Below, piece by piece: positions 31,899 through 41,126 of a stretch of 64,000 nt of DNA. The notes under the pieces were generated by a model, which was not told the origin of the DNA, did no database searches, and saw only the letters and a program-made list of their open reading frames with translations. Made by a program: the position numbers and the translations under genes. Numbering within the stretch: position 1 is the first letter of the stretch; each line of letters opens with the position of its first letter. The DNA comes from Bolinopsis microptera. Taxonomy: Eukaryota > Ctenophora > Tentaculata > Lobata > Bolinopsidae. The DNA is taken from assembly GCF_026151205.1 (NCBI RefSeq), contig NC_087080.1, positions 16,281,337-16,345,336 on the forward strand, given 5' to 3'.

Positions 31899-33373
31899 CA
31901 TCACCCCTCTTCAAAAGCCTGGCAAGACTCCTGGTGAACTGAAAAGCCTCAGACCCCTGACATTATGTAACTGTGCTCGTAAGCTGCTATCCCTCATTAC
32001 ACTCAGGAGAATTGAAGCAAAGGTAGACGCTTACACAGGTCCATGGCAAGCTGCCTACAAGCAGAAGAGAAGCTGTGGAGACCTGGTATGGTGTCACTGT
32101 ATGTTGATCAGCATCGTAAAAGAAAGAGAGTGGTCTTTCCACAAGATGGGCCTAGACATGTCCAGTGCCTTCGATACTATCAGAAGCCAGACTGTGCTCA
32201 ACCTCCTAGAGGACGCAGGGTGCACAAGAGATGAGATCAGACTAGTGAGATTCCTCCTGAGCAACACCAAGATCAAGGTGCGAGTCAACAACGCTACCTC
32301 CCTTGAATTCATCAGCACCAACGGAGGACCCCAAGGTGATAGTGTTTCAGGGCTCTGTTTCACAATCACTCTAGCTGGTGCCTGCTACCACCTGCGTGCC
32401 GTGACGCTGCGCCCAACCCCTCCTATTAACCCTAGCGGCATGCCTGAAGAAGATGCCTACTCTGATGACATCGACTATCTTGGTGAAGACAAAGATACTC
32501 TAGAAGCCCTCCTCCCTATCGCTACTAAGGTGTTCAAAGAGTGGAATCTGAATATTAATGAATCAAAGACAGAGTTTGTACACGTCTACATAGCTGGGAA
32601 AGATGAGGTCATGGATGATGGTAAACCCCTTAGAATGAATGAAGAATGGTGCAGTAGCAAGTTGTTGGGTTCTCTGCTAGAAAGTAGGAAAGATGTCACC
32701 AGAAGAATCATGTTAGCCAATGTAGCATTCCAGAACTTCAAGAAGGTCTGGTGCCAGAGTAAGATCCCCCTACAGAAGAAGCTGAAGGTCTATGAGGCCC
32801 AAGTAGTATCTATCCTCATGTATAACTCTAGTTGCTGGGGAATGCCTAAATCGTACTGGGACAAACTAGATGCATGTCACCGTAACCACCTCAGAAAGAT
32901 CATGAATGTCAGCTGGCCACGCAGTATGATGTCCAAAGATACCCTCTACAAACAGAGTAACTCTACCCCTATGTCCGAGCGTGCTGAGTTATCTAGGTGG
33001 AAGATGCTAGGACACATACTGAGGAGCGATGAAAAATCACCAGCTCAAGCTGCTCTGTGTTTTGCTGTCGAGATGTGTAGTGAAGTTGGTAGACTCGGGG
33101 CTCACAGACGTAACCTCCTACACCACCTGAAGGTTGACCTCTGGAAGCGTTTCATCTTGCTGGAGTCGTATGATGATATTCTTCATTTGAGAGAACTTGC
33201 TAGTAACCGTGGTTATTGGAGTAAATTATTCGATTTTATACTTGAGTACAAGTCAATTTGACTTTTGGGACATATAATCTTACAAAGGATCACGTTCAGG
33301 TTCTAAATTATTTTAGGATTGTTGACATTTGTAAGATTGACATGTTTGATAATAATAATAATAATAATAATTA
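31899..33373 (+). pseudogene. 5'-truncated non-LTR retrotransposon (reverse transcriptase part)
   Basis: Frame-open sequence runs from about 31900 to a stop at 33259-33261 and lacks a start. It begins inside the reverse transcriptase (PLQKPGKTPGELKSLRPLTL), then AYKQKRSCGDLVW, LDMSSAFDTI (catalytic Asp), GGPQGDSVSG, and AYSDDIDYL (catalytic Asp pair). The C-terminal domain has NHLRKIMNVSWP and LSRWKMLGHILRSD, typical of RTE/CR1-type elements. The endonuclease and anything upstream are missing. The 3' end is an (ATA)n tract at 33340-33370. No internal stops, so truncation on insertion rather than decay. Confidence 0.85.
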
Positions 33374-33402
33374 GGGGGTATATCAAGTCCCCCAGTTATG
33401 AT

Positions 33403-36400
33403 ATGAATTCTCTCCCAAATTTTACAAACTCTCCTACTCTTCCTACTAATGGGTCAGAGCAGGATCAACAACCTAACATCGCCCCTCCAGCTCGCCGTGA
33501 GAGGAAGGCTCGCACTGAGACTTCCACTCGTCACACGTGGAGCAAGGAGGACAACATACAGCTCATGACACTGTATTACCAGAGCCAACCATCCCGCTCT
33601 GGTTACAGAAGGAGACTCCGGTCACTGTGGGATGATGCCGGACTCTTCACTTGTACAGAACAAAGATTGGCAGACCAAGCAAGGTCAATCAGAAATAATA
33701 ATCTCCTCTCAGACATAGAACTACTGGAGATTCGAGGTACCCTTCCACCTAGCGTAGTGGAAGAGGCTCCAACAACGACAACTCAAGCTCTACCCACAGT
33801 CTCCCAAGCAATCAGGACGTTGAGGGATGCAACTATCCCAACTGTTGCCGCCGAAGAACTCACCCCCACCGCAACGGTACCTGATTTTGACAAGGAGGCA
33901 ATCATTGAGCGGCTAAAAACCCTCTTAGAAGACCCTTCAGTGATAGAAACCAAGCCCCTGAGACATGTGAACAGAAAGAAGCTTATGGAGGAAACATCCC
34001 TCATCAACTCATGTATAGCAGAGATTCCTACTTCTTCAATCACTGAAACCAACACTCTATTGCTTGCAGGAGCACATTTAGTCAGCGAAAGACTTGGTGA
34101 AAAACCTGCAAATAAGAATGCAGAGAAGCGGAAAACTCCGCTATGGAAAAGAAGAATCGAAGATAAGATTACCCAGGTGAGGAAAGACATCTCTTATCTT
34201 GAGGAGAAGAAGAAAGGTATTACCCTTAAACAAAAAATACTAGAAGGGCTCAACAGACGTCACCCCCTGTTGAAGAAAAAGGGTATATCATGCATCATTG
34301 AGGAGCTCAAGCAACGTCTTCGTGCAAAAGCAGCTAAGATAAAGAGATTTAATAAAAGATGCGAACGATACCACCAGAACAAGTTGTTTGGAAACAACCA
34401 GAGGCAGTTCTACAGAAACCTTCAAACAAACCCTGAAGAACAGGATATCTCCCACCCTGAGGCTGACAAGGATTCTTGTTTGAAGTTCTGGAAGAACATA
34501 TGGGAGCAGCCGGTTGAACATAACAGTGATGCTGAATGGTTACCGGATGTCAGAACAGCACTAGCCTCAGCAGATGAACAGCGACAGTTTGTTATAACTA
34601 ACACCCTGATTGCAGATAGAGTGAAGAAAATGACCAATTGGTCCTCTCCTGGTACAGACGGACTGCATGCTTATTGGATAAAGCACTTTAAAGAACTCCA
34701 CAATAGGATTGCAGATCAACTTATGAATTGCCTAACCAACGCTGATATCCCTGACTGGATGACATTGGGACGCACGTACCTGCTCATAAAGGACCACTCC
34801 AAAGGACCCATCCCAGGCAATTTCAGACCTATTACATGCTTATCAGCTATGTGGAAACTGTTCACTGGTCTAATCTCAGATTCCATATACAACCATTTAG
34901 ACCAGCAAAAACTCCTCCCCCCTGAGCAGAAAGGGTGCAAGAAGAAGAGCAGAGGATGTAAAGAACAGTTAATGATAGACAAACTCATTCTGAAGAACTG
35001 TAAACGAAGGAAGCGGAACCTGAACATGACGTTTATAGACTACAAGAAGGCGTATGATAGCGTCCCACACTCTTGGATTCTGTCTTGTTTGACCATGTGT
35101 GGTATCTCTTCATCCATCATAGATCTGTTTGAAGCCTCCTTCAAACAATCGTATGTTAACCTGATGCTTGGTAAAGTTTCCCTTGGGAGAATTAAAATTA
35201 ATAGAGGTCTATTCCAAGGAGACTCAGTATCACCTATTCACTTTATCATGAGTCTTATACCCCTGTCCATTCTTTTGAATAAGCATGACATAGGATACTC
35301 TCTGGAGAAGGGAGGTCGACCTAAAGTGTCACATAGGCTATACATGGACGACCTCAAGTTGTATGCCGAGAGTGAAGACGAAATGCAAACACTGGTTAAT
35401 ACCACAGCAGAGTTCAGTAGTGACATAAAAATGGAATTCGGGCTAGAGAAATGTGCCGTGGTGAAGGTGAAGAAGGGAGCAAGAGCCGTTTTCGAAGGCA
35501 TCTCCCTACCCACAGGTGAACAGATCCATGAGTTGGAGGACGAGGGCTATAAGTATCTGGGAATACTAGAAGCCAATGATATACTGCACAAAGAGATGAA
35601 AGCACTGGTTACAAAAGAGTATATCAGAAGAGTTAAAAAGGTTTTAAAATCCCAGCTTCATGGCAGGAATAGTATACAAGCAATTAACGCCTGGGCTGTA
35701 CCTGTTGTTAGATATGGAGCTGGAATTCTCTCATGGAATGCTGGAGAGACCAAAGCCTTAGATGTCAAGACCCGGAAACTGATGAGGATAAATGGAGCTC
35801 ACCACCCCCAAGGAGATGTTGATCGGTTATACGTAAGCCGTCAACTGGGTGGCCGTGGGCTACATAGTATAGAGGAAGTCGTAAAGAGAGAGGAGAATGC
35901 ACTCACCACTTATGTGGTGAGAAGTAGAGACCCAGAACTGATTGCTCTGAAGGACTACTTTGTCAAAGACAAGATACTCTTGGGTGAAGAGATAGAGAAA
36001 GATATCGACCGAACACAGCGCGAGGAAATCCGCAAGGAGAAGTGGACTGCTAAAGTGATGCACGGACAGTTCCCAAGGCAGATGATGGGTATAGCGGACC
36101 CGTTAACCTCTTGGAACTGGCTCACTCAACAAGACTTGAAGAAGGAGACAGAAGGATTGTTGATAGCAGCCCAAGACCAAGCACTTAGGACGAATTATGT
36201 GAAGCACAGGATTGACAAAACACCTGGCTCTTCTCCCCTCTGCAGACTCTGCAGAAATCATTACGAGACAATAGACCACATACTGAGTGGGTGCCCAAAA
36301 CTTTCACAGACAGAATATAAGTGTCGGCATGACAAAGTAGCTGCCGCATTGCACTGGAGTCTGTGCAAGGAATACGGCTTCCCACGCAGTAAAAGGTGGT

Positions 36401-36810
36401 ACGAACACCGGGCAGAGAAGGTGCTGGAGAACGAAAAAGTCAAGATATTGTGGGACTTCCATGTCCAGTCGGACCACGTTATCGAACACTGCAGACCGGA
36501 TCTCCTCCTGGTAGACAAGGTAACCAACGCAGCAACCATCATTGACGTTGCAGTCCCAGGAGATACCCGGATCCTGGATAGAGAACAAGAAAAGATACTG
36601 AAATATCAAGACCTAAAAAGAGAAATTAAGAAGAACTGGAATTTACGAAAGGTCACAATCGTCCCTGTGGTGATAGGCGCATTAGGAACTATCACCATTA
36701 ACTTTCGTAAACACCTCGACGCAGTCCACTGCAATCTGAGCATCTCTAATCTCCAGAAGACAGCTCTGCTTGGATCAGCCAGAATTCTCAGGATGGTCTT
36801 AGACATATGA
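33403..36810 (+). CDS. R2-like reverse transcriptase with Myb-like and restriction-like endonuclease domains
   Basis: The ATG at 33403 (MNSLPNFTNS) is preferred over the upstream frame start inside the (ATA)n tract, giving 1135 residues without a break. N-terminal RHTWSKEDNIQLMTLYYQSQ and SLWDDAGL look Myb/SANT-like. The reverse transcriptase has FRPITCLSAMWKLF, catalytic Asp546 in FIDYKKAYDSV, LFQGDSVSP and Tyr-Met-Asp-Asp at 647-650. At the C-terminus a knuckle CRLCRNHYETIDHILSGC (from residue 947, C-x2-C-x8-H-x4-C) precedes the endonuclease signature RPD (1031-1033) and IDVAVP (from 1047), as in R2, R4 and NeSL elements that cut DNA with a PD-(D/E)xK nuclease. All these residues are intact, so the element may be young or active. 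Confidence 0.9.
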   Translation: MNSLPNFTNSPTLPTNGSEQDQQPNIAPPARRERKARTETSTRHTWSKEDNIQLMTLYYQSQPSRSGYRRRLRSLWDDAGLFTCTEQRLADQARSIRNNNLLSDIELLEIRGTLPPSVVEEAPTTTTQALPTVSQAIRTLRDATIPTVAAEELTPTATVPDFDKEAIIERLKTLLEDPSVIETKPLRHVNRKKLMEETSLINSCIAEIPTSSITETNTLLLAGAHLVSERLGEKPANKNAEKRKTPLWKRRIEDKITQVRKDISYLEEKKKGITLKQKILEGLNRRHPLLKKKGISCIIEELKQRLRAKAAKIKRFNKRCERYHQNKLFGNNQRQFYRNLQTNPEEQDISHPEADKDSCLKFWKNIWEQPVEHNSDAEWLPDVRTALASADEQRQFVITNTLIADRVKKMTNWSSPGTDGLHAYWIKHFKELHNRIADQLMNCLTNADIPDWMTLGRTYLLIKDHSKGPIPGNFRPITCLSAMWKLFTGLISDSIYNHLDQQKLLPPEQKGCKKKSRGCKEQLMIDKLILKNCKRRKRNLNMTFIDYKKAYDSVPHSWILSCLTMCGISSSIIDLFEASFKQSYVNLMLGKVSLGRIKINRGLFQGDSVSPIHFIMSLIPLSILLNKHDIGYSLEKGGRPKVSHRLYMDDLKLYAESEDEMQTLVNTTAEFSSDIKMEFGLEKCAVVKVKKGARAVFEGISLPTGEQIHELEDEGYKYLGILEANDILHKEMKALVTKEYIRRVKKVLKSQLHGRNSIQAINAWAVPVVRYGAGILSWNAGETKALDVKTRKLMRINGAHHPQGDVDRLYVSRQLGGRGLHSIEEVVKREENALTTYVVRSRDPELIALKDYFVKDKILLGEEIEKDIDRTQREEIRKEKWTAKVMHGQFPRQMMGIADPLTSWNWLTQQDLKKETEGLLIAAQDQALRTNYVKHRIDKTPGSSPLCRLCRNHYETIDHILSGCPKLSQTEYKCRHDKVAAALHWSLCKEYGFPRSKRWYEHRAEKVLENEKVKILWDFHVQSDHVIEHCRPDLLLVDKVTNAATIIDVAVPGDTRILDREQEKILKYQDLKREIKKNWNLRKVTIVPVVIGALGTITINFRKHLDAVHCNLSISNLQKTALLGSARILRMVLDI

Positions 36811-36889
36811 TATTCTTGAGAGTATAATACACTGTAGATACTCTATATTTAGTTTATTCTTCACTGGATACTGTAATAAACACTTTTTA

Positions 36890-37570
36890 CCTGGTCCTCT
36901 TATATCTCTTCCCTTGCTATGTAAGCCCTGTCTCTTGTTTATACAATTTTTAACCCGTATATTGGGTAGACTGTGTATTTGTTATGTATTTTATATTAAA
37001 TACAGCTTTGTGTACAAGTAATTATTGTTATTTACAGGACTAAGGGGTATACATGTGTTGGAGTTTTTCTCTTATTCTTCTTCTCTTGCTCTGCATGCCC
37101 TGATTCTTGTATAAACATGGTGTTTGTTTAAATATTGTATATTCTTGTATTGATTGTGGTATTTTGTGGGTCAGATTCAGCAATACCCAATGGGTACTTG
37201 CTGAATCACTGTTTTATACACTCTGTAGCCAGTCCCTGTGTTCCGTCCCTTGCCCTGCAAGCCCTGTTTCTTGATTATACAGCATTTATTTATCGTGTAT
37301 TACATTGTAGTATGTAATAAACATTTGTAGTAGTGTAGGATTGTTTGAATTTCTTTTTGCTAGGTTTTATAATATTTATTTGTATAATTTGTGATTGTTT
37401 CTCCCGGTTTCTTCCCTTGCGTAGCAAGCCCTGTCTCTTGTAAAAACAACCTAGAAAGATTTGTAGATACACATAGTCTCTACACCTTTACCCTCTGGTC
37501 CCTAGGGTCAGCTGATCCCGGGCCAGAGGAAAACTACCGACTGCCAAGGTTTGACGCCTAGGCAGTCGAG
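36890..37570 (+). repeat. 3' region of the R2-like element: four motif repeats and two hairpins
   Basis: A motif like CCTTGCNNTGNAAGCCCTGT then CTCTTGT occurs near 36912, 37084, 37250 and 37417, about 165 bp apart. Just before the tail are hairpins 37492-37502/37520-37529 (CCTCTGGTCCC with GGGCCAGAGG) and 37538-37545/37561-37568 (CGACTGCC with GGCAGTCG). Structured 3' ends are used by R2-type proteins to recognise their RNA for target-primed reverse transcription. Confidence 0.7.
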
Positions 37571-37741
37571 ACCTCTTATTGAGACCCTTTATAATAATAA
37601 TAATGGACATACTATTATTCAAAAAGCAATTTAGATTAACCTAATTGTTTATATTTGGCATTGATCAGCGATAACTTTGGCTAGGTACAATATTTTCCAG
37701 AAAAGGAAGTAAGTCCAATTTTCGAAATATGGCAGTATTGG

Positions 37742-37857
37742 TTGTATCACGTCGTGACCCCCACGGTCGTTTCACTATGGTGTAGAGTTTCTACGATGTA
37801 TCGCGATACAGGGGGAGCCGCGCACTCGTGCGCGGCGGGTCATACAACGTATGACAA
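37742..37857. mobile_element. 116-bp CpG-rich MITE with 8-bp target duplication, copy 2
   Basis: TTGTATCACG to CGTATGACAA, flanked by AGTATTGG (37734-37741 and 37858-37865). It contains the CCGCGCACTCGTGCGCGG hairpin found in the copy at 16800-16931. It interrupts a repeat shared with 31157-31300, which shows the empty-site sequence without the MITE. Confidence 0.85.
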
Positions 37858-37899
37858 AGTATTGGTAGTAAAATTTTCAGTAGAAAATTATTTTCAGCA

Positions 37900-38545
37900 T
37901 GAGCTATATTTTTAGATCGTTTAGTTCAAGTTTTTACCGCCGGGAGGCGGGCGCGCGCTATTGCAAGCGCAAAGGCTCTGGACACTGGATAGAGCAATAA
38001 TACTGTCCTAATATTAAAATCTATAGACCGCAGAATAGGCGGCTATTGTAACTAGAATAGGCGGCTATTGTAACTAAACTTACTTTATCGATAGTGAATC
38101 AACAAAGTCATAATTAAAGAAAATACGTGAAAAATGTTTAATATTTGGTTAACGGGTGATACTCGTAAAATATTTGTTCCAAATATGAAATAAGACAGTA
38201 CCGTCAACAAGTCCAACTCGGCGCACGTCCTGGTAGGTTATAAACCTACAAGTATTTGGGGAAAATAATGATGGTGACTTAAATTTTGGTAGTCCGAAAA
38301 TATGGTGTTTTTTTTTAAAACCACCGATTTTCGTTTTAAATCTTAAAGTAATATGTAATAAGTGTAAACCGATATAGTCAGCATAAATTCATTTGTATGA
38401 AAAGTTTTAAGCTTCTACAAAATGTTGCATAGAAATGTCCTATAAGGATTACTGGGTCGCGCTCAGCCTGTCATTCCGCCTAATCTCTATTCATATGTTT
38501 ATGAACATGATAGCCTGAGGTCCCCAGGTAATATAAGGAGAGAAA
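37900..38545. mobile_element. further CpG-rich repeat copies
   Basis: 38150-38260 is an inverted copy of the GACGCGCGCCGAGTTG / ACGAGTATCACCC unit of the 16.7-18.2 kb cluster. 38465-38540 is the reverse of about 18195-18300 (CAGGCTATTATGTTCATAAA, TTCGGCGGAATGA). 37945-37970 has a GCGCGCGCTATTGC motif. Confidence 0.55.
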
Positions 38546-40600
38546 AGATAATTTTTTGAGAAAAGACAATTTTATTATTTATAACAGTTATTTCGATAAG
38601 GGGGGACAGAGGGCCCAAGTTGCAATATAAACCAGACAATATTGAAGATTTAGATTTAAATATTGAGCCCTTTGGCTAGAGAATACTTTTTTAGATATTT
38701 TGGATAGTTTTTAATATTGGTAACATTAATGAATTGTATTTGATTGATATGTAATATTTAGGCCTGTGGCCAGTTTTCACATTTTATTATTTATCACCAA
38801 TTCAATACACAATCAATCAATAAATATATATCCAAATAAACTTGATTAAAAATAATGCTTTTTTGTACCCCAATTTTTGTTCGTCGACCGAATATTAATT
38901 TGGACATGATATTATTATAATATGGTAAATTTGACTGCCAAATCGAATTTTCGTTAAAATACTGCAATCTGAGAAAAAAGCGCCCCAGCACTGTTATATG
39001 TCACTGATTGGTATGCAAAAATCATCCTAAATTGCTTTTATTTGCAATTTGTATAGACTTTCATCATTTATGTATAAAAATTTATAACAAACAAATTTTT
39101 ACTTAAAAATGTGTAGAACTATCAACGAAACGTCCAAAAACAGTTCATTGGTAAATTCTCTTCTTTTTCTGGTGGGTCAGCAAGGAGACTAAGATAATCT
39201 GTGTAATCACTATATAAGATCAAGAAGAGTGACCTGCTTCTAGACAAGAACAACTTCATTAACGGGCACAACACAGGTAAATATCTAGACAGAGGAATAA
39301 TGGATTAATAAAACAAAAGTTAATAAAACAAAAGTTAAATTTATTACCAATTATTCAATCAATACATATCATAAATTCTAATATTGGAAACACAATGCAG
39401 AATGGATGTCTTAAACTATAATTTTGTTGTCACTAATAATCTATTTACTTTCAAAGTTGAAATTTAGTTAAGTATGAAATGCCACCACATCATAGTTAGG
39501 GTAAAATATAATTCTTAAAAATTTTAAAATTGAGAAGATTGCTCTATGACTTAAAATTTAAAATTTAGCAAAAGATATCTAATTTTTAAATGGTTGGTTA
39601 CAGTTTATGACAGTACTGGCATGATCAATTTTATTGTGGCTGGTAAAAGGACCCAGTTGCCTGTAAGGGCTTTACCGAACCCCTGGGGACCACAATGTGA
39701 TAGGATCAGGCCAGATGTTTCTATGTAGAGCAATTTATTTATTTCGGAGCTATGGTTACGTGGTATAGCTGGTGGTCATGTTTAAAGGTCAGTTTATCTT
39801 TGTGTGCTAATTATCCATCCAGATGCTTAGTGATGTGAGTAAATCATGCCCTTCTACAATATATAACGTTTAACTATAAATTTGTTTTTACCACAGAAAC
39901 TGTGGCACTAAGGTCAAGAATTAAAAATTTGTACTCTCATTGATAGTTAAAGCGTTTTTTTCCCCAGCACTACTACACAACAAAAACCTGTCGGCCCACC
40001 GAGGAAACACAGTCGCAGAACAAGGAACCCAATTGTGCTCCTCTATTCTGCGATCGTGTGTATTTACTATAAACTAGCTAAATGCAGTTAGTAAAATTTT
40101 CTGGAATCATTAAAGTCGTTTGATTAGTTTATGTGTCAAAGTAATGTCCATGATAATCATATATTTGGATCCCCGGTGGGCAAACACTCGTCCCAAAGGC
40201 TAAGGCAAACCTTTCAATGTTTCACCATACGAAGTAAGGAGATTTGAACACATACTCAGCCTACAACTCCACCCATGGGACGAGACGTCGTGAGCCCCAA
40301 AATATACAGCATATACCCAGTCAGCAAACACTATACACAACATACATACGATAACAAACAATGTATAATGCCATTACTTCATTTAAAAGAAAATATATCT
40401 GCTATCTAATTTTTTTTTAAATTGAAGAATAAACCTGAAGAGAGGAGAAGGAGAGAGGGGTTTGGGAGAGGTAGAGTAGGAAAACAACAGGATCCTGTGC
40501 CGCAGGATTTTAAAATTTGTTGTATGATGATTCGTTTTGTGTCGTCTCTTAGATTAATATAGGTCTGATACCCTTGTCATGGTTTTTTGCAATAACACCG
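38546..40600. other. no gene recognised
   Basis: About 2 kb of AT-rich sequence with no exon I can support. 39640-39720 (CAGTTGCCTGTAAGGGCTTT, ACCCCTGGGGACC) may be transposon-derived. The left part may include decayed 3' sequence of the retroelement at 40605-42841. Confidence 0.35.
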
Positions 40601-40604
40601 TGGT

Positions 40605-41126
40605 TTACTCATAGAAGCACTCTTGATAGAAGCTCTCATAGCCTGTGAGTTCGTACAAGTTTTTCATTTCAGGGCCTACATTCGTTTCAGCAAGACCAAT
40701 TACAGAGAATTTGTTAGTAAACCTAGCTATTTCAATTGCCAGCGAGTCAAAGTTTGATTTGTTGCCATCAAGATTTTGAAATATTAGTGAGTTTTGCACT
40801 TGTAATTCGTTAGCAAAGGTGCGGTTTATGTCTTTTACAGAATATGAGTCACAGCTTTCAAGTACCTCAGAGATTTTACGTATTACATCATCTGCATCAG
40901 TGTTGTCATCATTGTCATCATTCAGAAGCTTAAATGGGTTATAACGGTTTACTGCTAGGTGGATACAATTATTGCAGTACAAGTCAACTTTTTTATTTTG
41001 TTTGTCACTGGTGTTAAAACATCTAGAGTGAATGGGACAATTACAGTGGTAGCATTCAATTATAGATTGACCTAAGTAAATACTTTTTAGACAGTGGGCA
41101 CAGACCTCTTTTTTAAGAACATTCAT
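40605..41126 (-). pseudogene. truncated ORF2 start of an L2/CR1-like retrotransposon (zinc finger plus endonuclease start)
   Basis: 173 residues from ATG at 41126. The N-terminus is a PHD/RING-like finger: CAHCLKSIYLGQSIIECYHC and later HSRCF and YCNNC. After an acidic linker (NDDNDDNTDADD) comes the start of an APE-type endonuclease: SLIFQNLDGNKSNFDSLAIE and KFSVIGLAETNVG, where N and E are early catalytic or metal-binding positions of that fold. The frame then stops in CFYE, so the rest of the endonuclease and all of the reverse transcriptase are missing here. Its ATG overlaps the ORF1 stop (ATGA), suggesting coupled termination and reinitiation. Confidence 0.8.

Larger units (their letters stand above)
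33374..37602 (+). mobile_element. R2-like non-LTR retrotransposon inserted in an (ATA)n tail
   Basis: It starts right after the (ATA)n tract of the previous element with GGGGGTATATCAAGTCCCCC and ends at another (ATA)n tract, 37591-37602. One long frame (33403-36810), a 3' region of about 780 bp with four repeated motifs, and two hairpins before the tail. The outer 12-bp target duplication belongs to the older element, so this one went into its tail. Confidence 0.8.
31887..37614. repeat. 12-bp target-site duplication around the retroelement block
   Basis: ATGGACATACTA occurs at 31887-31898, directly before the truncated reverse transcriptase, and again at 37603-37614, directly after the final (TAA)n tract that follows the R2-like element. 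The span between is therefore one original insertion plus a second one inside it. Confidence 0.8.

Noticed and set aside
32043-32369. Antisense and out-of-frame ORFs over the reverse transcriptases
   Set aside because: Shadows of the coding frames at 31900-33261 and 33403-36810.
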